The notes under the pieces were generated by a model. That model did no database searches. It was given only the letters and a program-made list of their open reading frames with translations, and was not told where the DNA came from. 46,866 nt of DNA from Clostridia bacterium (GTDB taxonomy: Bacteria > Bacillota > Clostridia > Christensenellales > Aristaeellaceae). Each line of letters opens with the position of its first letter. The first letter of the stretch is position 1. A program made the translations under genes and the position numbers. Shown in pieces: positions 40,763-46,866 of the stretch. The stretch is taken from assembly GCA_017532155.1 (NCBI GenBank), contig JAFXJP010000010.1, forward strand, positions 1 to 46,866, in the 5' to 3' direction.

Positions 40763-41830
40763 ATGGAAAAAGTGCTCATGAAGGGTAATGAAGCCCTGGC
40801 TGAAGCCGCCATCATGGCTGGCTGCCGCCATTATTATGGCTATCCCATCACCCCTCAGACCGAAGTGGCCGCCTATATGGCCAAGCGCATGCCCAAGATC
40901 GGCGGCGTGTTCCTGCAGGCAGAAAGCGAAATTGCCGCCATTAACATGGTGATCGGCACCTCTGCCGCCGGCAAGCGCACGATGACCTCTTCGTCCTCCC
41001 CCGGAATCTCGCTCAAGAGCGAGGGCATTTCCTACCTCGCGGGCTGCGATCTGCCGGCGCTTGTTGTCAACGTCCAGCGCGGCGGCCCGGGCCTGGGCGG
41101 CATCCAGCCCTCGCAGTCCGACTATTTCCAGGCCACCAAGGCGCTGGGCCACGGCGATTTCCGCCGCATTGTGCTGGCGCCCGCCTCTGTGCAGGAAATG
41201 GCGTCGCTCACCTTCCTGGGCTTCGACCTGGCGGACGAATACCGCATGACGGTTATGATCCTCACTGACGGCACCATCGGTCAGATGATGGAGCCCGTCA
41301 GTCTGGACTTTGGTGAGCCCTGTGAGGCCGTCAAGGATTGGGCGACGGTGGGCCACAAGTGGGAGCGCAAGCCCAATATCATCACCTCCCTGTCGCTGCA
41401 GGCCGAGGAGCTTGAGCGCCAGAACGTCGAGCGCTACGAGCGCTATAAGGTTGTGGAAGAAAACGAAGTGCGCTACGAAGAGTATCGCATGGAGGACGCC
41501 GAAATCTGCGTGGTAGCCTTTGGCGTGTGCGCGCGCGTCGCCCGCAATGCCATTGAAGAGGCGCGCAAGATGGGCCTGAAGGTGGGCATGATCCGCCCCA
41601 TTACGCTCTGGCCCTTCCCCAAGGATGTGCTCAAGAAGGCTGCTGAAAAGTGCCACACCTTTGTGTCGGTGGAAATGTCCATGGGCCAGATGGTGGAGGA
41701 TATTGAACTGGCGATCCGCTGCCAGCGTCCCGTACTGTGCTGCTCGCGCGTGGGCGGCATCATTCCCTCGCCCGACGAGGTCGTTGAAAAGCTTCAGGAA
41801 GCTGCGAAGATGGGAGGTAAGGCCGAATGA
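40763..41830 (+). CDS. vorB: 2-oxoacid:ferredoxin oxidoreductase alpha subunit (2-oxoisovalerate type)
   Basis: Encodes 355 residues: the pyrimidine-binding and transketolase C-terminal domains of the alpha chain. Typical stretches are MKGNEALAEAAIMAGCRHYYGYPITPQTE, FLQAESEIAAINMVIG, VNVQRGGPGLGG and MIRPITLWPFPKD. These match the VorB/KorA group rather than pyruvate oxidoreductases, which are usually single-chain in Clostridia. The start follows GGGAGG. Its stop overlaps the beta gene start (ATGA). Confidence 0.93.
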   Translation: MEKVLMKGNEALAEAAIMAGCRHYYGYPITPQTEVAAYMAKRMPKIGGVFLQAESEIAAINMVIGTSAAGKRTMTSSSSPGISLKSEGISYLAGCDLPALVVNVQRGGPGLGGIQPSQSDYFQATKALGHGDFRRIVLAPASVQEMASLTFLGFDLADEYRMTVMILTDGTIGQMMEPVSLDFGEPCEAVKDWATVGHKWERKPNIITSLSLQAEELERQNVERYERYKVVEENEVRYEEYRMEDAEICVVAFGVCARVARNAIEEARKMGLKVGMIRPITLWPFPKDVLKKAAEKCHTFVSVEMSMGQMVEDIELAIRCQRPVLCCSRVGGIIPSPDEVVEKLQEAAKMGGKAE

Positions 41831-42576
41831 TCGTTTTTGAAAAGCCCAAGGCGCTGACGGATGCGCCCATGCATTACTGCCCCGGCTGCACGCACGGCAT
41901 TATCCATCGTCTGGTGGCCGAAGCGCTGGACGAGCTGGGCGTCACCGGTGAGACCATCGGCGTAGCGCCCGTTGGCTGCGCGGTGTTTGCCTACAATTAT
42001 TTTAATTGCGATATGGTGGAGGCGGCGCATGGCCGCGCGCCGGCGGTAGCCACCGGCATCAAGCGCGCTGATCCCTCAAAAATCGTCTTTACCTATCAGG
42101 GCGACGGCGACCTGGCGGCCATCGGTACCGCTGAGACTGTACATTCCGCTGCCCGCGGTGAAAACATCACCGTGATCTTTGTCAACAACGCCATTTATGG
42201 CATGACCGGCGGCCAGATGGCGCCAACCTCCCTTCCCGGCCAGGTGACGCAAACTTCCCCCTACGGCCGCGATCCCAAGACGGTCGGTTATCCCGTGAAG
42301 GTATGTGAGCTGCTTTCCAATGTGGACGGCGCGACGTACCTGGAGCGCGTAGCGGTCAACAACGTCAAGAACGTGCGCGCCGCCAAGAAGGCCATCCTCA
42401 AGGCTTTCCGCAATCAGCTGGAGGGCAAGGGCTTCTCGCTGATTGAGGTGATCTCCACCTGCCCGACCAACTGGGGCATGACGCCGCAGCAGGCGACGGA
42501 ATGGGTGGACAGCAACATGATCCCCTACTACCCGCTGGGTGTGTACAAGGATAAATACGGGGAGGCGGCAAAATGA
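41827..42576 (+). CDS. vorA: 2-oxoacid:ferredoxin oxidoreductase beta subunit (TPP-binding)
   Basis: The 249-residue thiamine diphosphate-binding chain: YCPGCTHGIIHRL with a cluster cysteine at the start, the TPP motif GDGDLAAIGTAE ... VNNAIYGMTGGQ, and the C-terminal WGMTPQQA. It forms the catalytic site with VorB. Both ends overlap neighbours by four bases, giving strict co-translation. Confidence 0.93.
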   Translation: MIVFEKPKALTDAPMHYCPGCTHGIIHRLVAEALDELGVTGETIGVAPVGCAVFAYNYFNCDMVEAAHGRAPAVATGIKRADPSKIVFTYQGDGDLAAIGTAETVHSAARGENITVIFVNNAIYGMTGGQMAPTSLPGQVTQTSPYGRDPKTVGYPVKVCELLSNVDGATYLERVAVNNVKNVRAAKKAILKAFRNQLEGKGFSLIEVISTCPTNWGMTPQQATEWVDSNMIPYYPLGVYKDKYGEAAK

Positions 42577-43115
42577 AAGGTACCAAGCAGATTCTGATCT
42601 CGGGCTTTGGCGGTCAGGGCGCGCTGTTTGCGGGCAAATTCCTGGCCTACGCCGGCCTTTTGCAGGGCCTGGAAGTCAGCTGGCTGCCCTCCTACGGCCC
42701 CGAAATGCGCGGCGGCACGGCCAGCTGCTCGGTGATTATTTCCGACAGCCCCATCGGCTCGCCCATCATTACGCATCCCGATGTGCTGGTGGCCATGAAC
42801 CTGCCCAGCATGGATAAGTTTGAGCCTCAGGTGAACGCCGGCGGCACGATCATTTATGATTCTTCGCTCATTTCCCGTGCGCCTGCACGCGAGGATGTGA
42901 ACAACTGTGCTGTGCCCGCCACCAAAATGGCTACCGACGCAGGCGTTAAGACCCTGGCGAACATGCTGCTCATCGGCCGCCTGCTGCGCGAAGTGGATCT
43001 GGCGGACGACGAGATGGTGAATCAGGTGCTCAGCAAAGTTGTATCTGCCAAGCACGCGGATTTGCTGGATCTCAACAAGCAGGCCATCAAACTGGGGTAT
43101 GAGTACAAAGAATAA
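42573..43115 (+). CDS. vorC: 2-oxoacid:ferredoxin oxidoreductase gamma subunit
   Basis: A 180-residue gamma chain with [20 protein letters not shown] near the start, then [21 protein letters not shown], both hallmark segments of the CoA-contacting gamma domain. It completes the four-subunit complex, which links a branched 2-oxo acid plus CoA to acyl-CoA, CO2 and reduced ferredoxin, or runs in reverse. It is the last gene of the operon; a copy of repeat family R starts after its stop. Confidence 0.93.
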   Translation: MKGTKQILISGFGGQGALFAGKFLAYAGLLQGLEVSWLPSYGPEMRGGTASCSVIISDSPIGSPIITHPDVLVAMNLPSMDKFEPQVNAGGTIIYDSSLISRAPAREDVNNCAVPATKMATDAGVKTLANMLLIGRLLREVDLADDEMVNQVLSKVVSAKHADLLDLNKQAIKLGYEYKE

Positions 43116-43133
43116 GGAACGAAGGTGAACGCT

Positions 43134-43271
43134 GCTCTTTTGAATCAAAAGAGCAACAGAAAACCAGTCGTTGCGACTGCTGACGGCCTTGCTGTCGCGG
43201 CAGTCTGTATGAAAAAGGGTTTGGAATCGGATGAGAAAGCAAGCTTTCCCGTCGCTTCCAAGCCCTTTTTC
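43134..43271 (+). repeat. Intergenic repeat family R, copy 3 (forward)
   Basis: Hairpin GCTCTTTTG-AAT-CAAAAGAGC (43134-43154), then AACAGAAAACC, GGCAG, GAAAAAGGG, GGAATCGGAT, AAGCAAGCTTTCCC and a final CCCTTTTTC. Same order as 25468-25609. The remainder of 43272-43381 holds nothing I recognise. Confidence 0.75.
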
Positions 43272-43381
43272 TGTTTGTTGCAAAGCAAGCTGCGCGGGGT
43301 GTCACTGCGTAGGGTTTGTGCTTTGCCCTTAAGATCATTCCTTCTGCTACCCTCCCTCATTGTATCTTCTCTGCATCCGCA

Positions 43382-43410
43382 TTGACCGCATCTGTCCAAA
43401 ATGATACAAT
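43382..43410 (+). promoter_or_regulatory. Promoter of the AlaX-protease group
   Basis: TTGACC (43382-43387), 17-base spacer, TACAAT (43405-43410). Confidence 0.65.
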
Positions 43411-43439
43411 GAATGCATTCCACGGAAGGATGTTTTTGC

Positions 43440-44627
43440 ATGCAAATTACAAACAGATTGTATTATGATAACGCCTATCTGACGCAGTTTGACGCAGTTG
43501 TTGTCGCTGCGCGCGAAAAGGACAGCGCGATGGAAATTGCGCTGGATCAGAGCGCATTTTATCCCACCTCGGGCGGGCAGCCGTATGACACCGGCACGCT
43601 CAATGATTGCCGCGTGACGGATGTGACGGTGGAGGAAAACGTCGTCTGGCACCGCATTGCGGGCAGCCTCAAGGTAGGCGAGAAGGTGCACGGCGAGATC
43701 GACTGGCCGCGCAGGTTTGACCACATGCAGCAGCACGGCGCAGATCATGTGCTGGCCGGCGCGTGCTATGAGCTCTTTGGCGGCGAAACGATCGGGCTGC
43801 ATCTGGGCGAGGAAGTTTCCTCCATCGATATGACGCTGCCCGGCGGGCGCACGCACCTGTCGGAAACGGAAATTGAGCGCCTGGAAACGCTGGTGAATGC
43901 GCGCATCCAGCGCGATGCGCCCGTGCGCTGCTGGTTTCCGGATGAAGACGAGCTGAACGCTCTGCCGCTGCGCAAAAAGCCCACGGTGACCGAGCATGTG
44001 CGCATTGTGGCCTTTGGCGATTACGAAATGGTTGCCTGCGGCGGAACGCATCCGAATACTGCCGCACAGCTGGGCGTCATCAAGGTCATCTCCTGCGCGC
44101 CCGCCCGCGGCAAAATGCGGCTCACCTTTGTAGCCGGCATGCGCGCGGTCAAGTATCTGCAGCAGTGCGCGCTGGCGGCGCAAAAGATTGCCAAAGAAGT
44201 TTCCAGCGATATTCCCGGCGCGCATGAAGCCTATCTGCGCGAGAAGGAAGCCGCCCGCGAAACACGCCAGCAGCTGCAGCAGAGCCTGACGGAGGCGGCG
44301 GTGGAGATCACCCGTGCCGGCGGAACTGCGATGGCGAACGGAGGCGTCCTCTATGTGCGGCACCTGCCCTTCCTCGATCGCGCGCATCTGACGCATACGG
44401 CAGCTGTGCTGGTGAAGGACGGCAACGCCATCGCGCTGCTGTCCTGTCCGGATAAAAACGGCTGCGCGGTGGTTTTCCTGCGCAGCAATGACCGCAGCGA
44501 AGACATGTCGCAGCTTTTGCGCCAGAGCGGCGCGCGCGGCGGCGGCAAACCCGACATGGCGCAGGGCAGCGCGGCGGATGAAGGCGTATTGCTGGCCGCC
44601 AGAGCGCTGCTGGAGAAAAACGAATGA
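43440..44627 (+). CDS. Alanyl-tRNA editing protein (AlaX type with DHHA1 domain)
   Basis: A 395-residue trans-editing protein that hydrolyses mischarged Ser- or Gly-tRNA(Ala). Order: a beta-barrel region with SAFYPTSGGQPYDTG, the zinc-site H-X3-H in DHMQQHGADHV, the second-additional-domain VACGGTHPNT, then a helical linker and a C-terminal DHHA1 segment ending in GARGGGKPDMAQGSA. ATG 43440 follows GGAAGGA; an earlier ATG at 43413 lies close to the promoter and has no ribosome site. The next gene overlaps by four bases. Confidence 0.92.
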   Translation: MQITNRLYYDNAYLTQFDAVVVAAREKDSAMEIALDQSAFYPTSGGQPYDTGTLNDCRVTDVTVEENVVWHRIAGSLKVGEKVHGEIDWPRRFDHMQQHGADHVLAGACYELFGGETIGLHLGEEVSSIDMTLPGGRTHLSETEIERLETLVNARIQRDAPVRCWFPDEDELNALPLRKKPTVTEHVRIVAFGDYEMVACGGTHPNTAAQLGVIKVISCAPARGKMRLTFVAGMRAVKYLQQCALAAQKIAKEVSSDIPGAHEAYLREKEAARETRQQLQQSLTEAAVEITRAGGTAMANGGVLYVRHLPFLDRAHLTHTAAVLVKDGNAIALLSCPDKNGCAVVFLRSNDRSEDMSQLLRQSGARGGGKPDMAQGSAADEGVLLAARALLEKNE

Positions 44628-45703
44628 AAAAGAGACGCATTCCGCGAAAAATCAAGAAATATCTGCCGCTGATCATCGCTGTGATCGTCGGCGCGGTGAT
44701 CGGCGTAGTTTGCGCGGTATATGGCGCATACGGCACGCTTTTATGGACAATCGGCGCGCTGTACCTGAGCTTTTTCCTGCAGCTGATATTGCACGAGGGC
44801 GGGCATCTCATCGGCGGGTTGCTCAGCGGCTACAAATTCGAATCCTTTCGCATCGGCGGCGTGCTGCTGACCAAGCTCGAAGGCAAACTGCGCATCAAAT
44901 GGATGCCGATTGCCGGCACGGGCGGCCAGTGCCTGCTCTCGCCGCCGGACTTGGCGCCCGAGGATGCGCCGTATCTTGTGTATCATGCAGCAGGCAGCGC
45001 GATGAATCTGCTCATGGCGCTTTTGCATATCCCGCTTGCCTTTATGCCGGGCGTTCTGCGGATTTACGCCATTTGCATGATCGTGGTGGGCCTGTACTTT
45101 GGCATTCTCAACGGCGTACCGATGCGCGTGCAGGGCATTGACAACGACGGCATGCACATCAAAAACATGCGCCTGGATCCCACGCTGCGCACGGTAATTT
45201 TCAGGCAATTGCAGATCAACGCTGCGCAATCGGCAGGGCGGCGGCTGCGCGATATGCCCGAAGAATGGTTTGAAACCTATGCGCATGCGCATTTGCACGG
45301 CGCTATGCAGTTCTGCCGGTATATGGATCAGGGCGCGTATGACGAGGCGCTGCGCTACGGACAGATGCTTTTAAGAGATAAAAGGCTCAACCGCATCCAC
45401 CGCGGCGCGATTATGAGCGATGTGGAATCGCTCAAGCTGCTCGGCGGGCAGAAGGTGTATGCCGAAAGTGAATTTTTGATCCAGTACCGCCGGCAGATGG
45501 CCTATGATCCCGCTGTGCAGCGGGCCAGGTTTGTCCGCGCGCTGTTACACGACCGGGATGAAGCAGCTGCCGAAAAAATACAAATGCAATTTGAGCGTGC
45601 CTGCCGCCGCTCGCCCGTACCAGCCAGCAACGCGTCGGAGGAGGAGCTGATCATCGCCGCGCGTGCCAAATATGAAGAAATGAAACAAACGGAAGGAGAA
45701 TAA
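44624..45703 (+). CDS. M50-like membrane metalloprotease
   Basis: A 359-residue protein. A basic N-terminus precedes membrane helices at about 13-35 and 40-60; the second runs into the zinc motif HEGGHL (H-E-X2-H), and two more helices follow (about 120-160). The second M50 motif resembles GILNGVPMRVQGIDNDGMH, where the Asp could be the third ligand. The C-terminal 170 residues are soluble, helical and Arg-rich. No PDZ domain is visible. The substrate is unknown. Overlaps the AlaX gene by four bases and is followed at once by an M28 peptidase gene. Confidence 0.8.
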   Translation: MKKRRIPRKIKKYLPLIIAVIVGAVIGVVCAVYGAYGTLLWTIGALYLSFFLQLILHEGGHLIGGLLSGYKFESFRIGGVLLTKLEGKLRIKWMPIAGTGGQCLLSPPDLAPEDAPYLVYHAAGSAMNLLMALLHIPLAFMPGVLRIYAICMIVVGLYFGILNGVPMRVQGIDNDGMHIKNMRLDPTLRTVIFRQLQINAAQSAGRRLRDMPEEWFETYAHAHLHGAMQFCRYMDQGAYDEALRYGQMLLRDKRLNRIHRGAIMSDVESLKLLGGQKVYAESEFLIQYRRQMAYDPAVQRARFVRALLHDRDEAAAEKIQMQFERACRRSPVPASNASEEELIIAARAKYEEMKQTEGE

Positions 45704-45708
45704 ACACC

Positions 45709-46866
45709 ATGGAAGTATCTGTACGACGCGCGTATAACCTGCTCAAGGAACTGGGCTTCGAGCGTGTTTCCTGCTCCGCGGAGGAGAAAAAGGCGGCCGA
45801 GCGCCTGCTGCAGGAAGTGAAAGCCTGCGGTGTAGACGGCCAATTGGAAGAATTCACCGTGAAATGCGGCAAGGTCAGCCACGCCAAGCTGGTTGTCACC
45901 GCGCCCTATGTAAAGGAATACGAAGTGACGGGCTATGAGCGCTCGCTGTCCACGCCCGAGGGCGGCATGGATGCGGAGTTCAAGTACGTTGAAAACGTGC
46001 TGCCGGTCAATCTCATCGGCGCAAAGGATAAGATCGTGATGATCAACGGCCGCCTGGGCATGAAGGACTATGAAAAGCTGCAGAAGGCGGGCGTGAAGGG
46101 CATTCTGACCTTCTCCGGCACGACGATCGACCGCCGGAGCGAAACAGACTGCGATATCCGCAAGCTGCGCGAGACGCTGACCGATCGTCATGGCTTTACC
46201 GTAGCGCTGAACATGCGCGCGGCCGATGCGGCGGAGATCGTTCGCCGCGGCGCCACCCACATGCACATTGAGGTGGAGAGCGAGTGCTATGACGGCACAA
46301 GCCAGAACGTTTGCGCGGTCATTCCCGGCACGAAGTATCCCGATGAAATCATCTCCTTCGGCGCGCATTATGACAGCGTATATTTCTCCACCGGCGTGTA
46401 TGACAACATGTCCGGCTCTGTGATCATCATGGAGCTTTTGCGCTACTTCGCCGCACATAAGCCCGCCCGCACGATGAAGTTCAACTGGTACGGCTCGGAA
46501 GAACAGGGCCTCCTGGGCAGCAAGGCGTGGGTGAAGGCGCACGAAGAAGAGCTGGACAAGCACGTTTTGATGATCAATGTGGACGTGGCCGCCGCGACCC
46601 TGGGCAAGAATATCGCCCCCACGCTGGCCACTGAAGCGGCCGTTGGCTACATTGATGCGCTGATGCGCGAAATCGGCGTGGCGTGCGACGTGAAGATGGA
46701 TATCTACTCCAGCGACTGCGTGCCCTTTGCCGATCACGGCGTTCCCGCCGTCAACCTGTGCCGCTTTGGCACCATGGGCGCAGGCTATATCCATGACCGC
46801 CGCGATAACTTCAAGAGCAATTATCTGGATGAAAAGTCTCTGGATATTACCCTCCGTCAGGCGCTG
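45709..46866 (+). CDS. M28-family zinc aminopeptidase, 3' end cut by the window
   Basis: The first 386 codons are present and the frame is open at the window end. The N-terminal 90 residues and a PA-like insert (VENVLPVNLIGAKDKIVMING) precede the peptidase domain. The zinc ligands are all visible: His in FGAHYDSV, Asp in VYDNMSGS, the Glu pair in YGSEEQGLLGS, Asp in INVDVA and the last His in YIHDRRDN. No signal peptide is seen, so a cytoplasmic peptidase is likely. ATG 45709 follows GGAAGGAG and lies five bases after the M50-like gene. Confidence 0.92.
   Translation, partial: MEVSVRRAYNLLKELGFERVSCSAEEKKAAERLLQEVKACGVDGQLEEFTVKCGKVSHAKLVVTAPYVKEYEVTGYERSLSTPEGGMDAEFKYVENVLPVNLIGAKDKIVMINGRLGMKDYEKLQKAGVKGILTFSGTTIDRRSETDCDIRKLRETLTDRHGFTVALNMRAADAAEIVRRGATHMHIEVESECYDGTSQNVCAVIPGTKYPDEIISFGAHYDSVYFSTGVYDNMSGSVIIMELLRYFAAHKPARTMKFNWYGSEEQGLLGSKAWVKAHEEELDKHVLMINVDVAAATLGKNIAPTLATEAAVGYIDALMREIGVACDVKMDIYSSDCVPFADHGVPAVNLCRFGTMGAGYIHDRRDNFKSNYLDEKSLDITLRQAL

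Noticed and set aside
45502-46794. A 430-codon minus-strand open frame
   Set aside because: Lies opposite the M28 peptidase and M50-like gene, which have full catalytic motifs on the plus strand.

Overview
The window looks like the chromosome of an anaerobic, amino-acid-fermenting member of the Clostridia (Bacillota), probably a gut lineage. Supporting signs are strong GGAGG ribosome sites, two T-box leaders, a ZTP riboswitch, the darA-holB-ricT block, an oxygen-sensitive glycyl-radical enzyme, and ferredoxin-linked 2-oxoacid oxidoreductase genes. Most of the window is GC-rich and densely coding. Positions 1 to about 2650 and the gene at 19199-19624 are visibly AT-rich and look acquired. No tRNA, rRNA, CRISPR array or intact insertion sequence was recognised.

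Layout. (1) 1-2700: an AT-rich accessory patch with a DUF3800 gene overlapped by a small gene of unknown function, flanked by imperfect direct repeats. Two divergent promoters each run into a nearby terminator hairpin and would make very short RNAs. (2) 2713-15872: a complete methylaspartate route of glutamate fermentation built as two divergent operons around one control region (9214-9354). Leftward lie citC, a P-loop/AlaRS-SAD-like gene, glmS, glmL, glmE and mal. Rightward lie citD, citE, citF, two mesaconase (class I fumarase-like) subunits, a GntR regulator, a citX-citG fusion and a Cys-rich gene. Together they convert glutamate to 3-methylaspartate, mesaconate, citramalate, then acetate and pyruvate. 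(3) 15873-19124: a ZTP riboswitch with terminator upstream of pflB-pflA, which would take the pyruvate onward. (4) 19199-25443: small transport and regulatory genes: a PNPOx-like protein, a MATE exporter, membrane and secreted proteins of unknown function, two XRE regulators, a frameshifted XRE pseudogene, and a MocR-like regulator divergent from an ECF transporter S component. (5) 25444-28581: inverted repeat elements, then an XRE-cupin-acyl-CoA synthetase fusion under a T-box leader. (6) 28699-34300: darA, holB, ricT, a GH88 hydrolase, a SpoVK/CbbX-type AAA ATPase and a beta-propeller-like protein. (7) 34390-43115: a second T-box operon with a LeuA-like protein lacking catalytic residues, a TIM-barrel-acyl-CoA synthetase fusion, a branched-chain aminotransferase, a P-loop ATPase and a four-subunit 2-oxoacid:ferredoxin oxidoreductase. 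(8) 43440-46866: AlaX-type editing protein, M50-like membrane protease, and the start of an M28 aminopeptidase.

The most interesting inference concerns parts 5 and 7. The predicted T-box specifiers are Val (GUC) and Leu (CUC), and the genes encode acyl-CoA synthetases, a VOR-type oxidoreductase and a branched-chain aminotransferase. This reads as a biosynthetic route in which branched short-chain acids are activated, reductively carboxylated and transaminated to branched-chain amino acids. It is switched on when charged tRNA is scarce and carries a pseudo-LeuA as a possible leucine sensor. Two families of dispersed palindromic repeats (three copies each) sit between genes.
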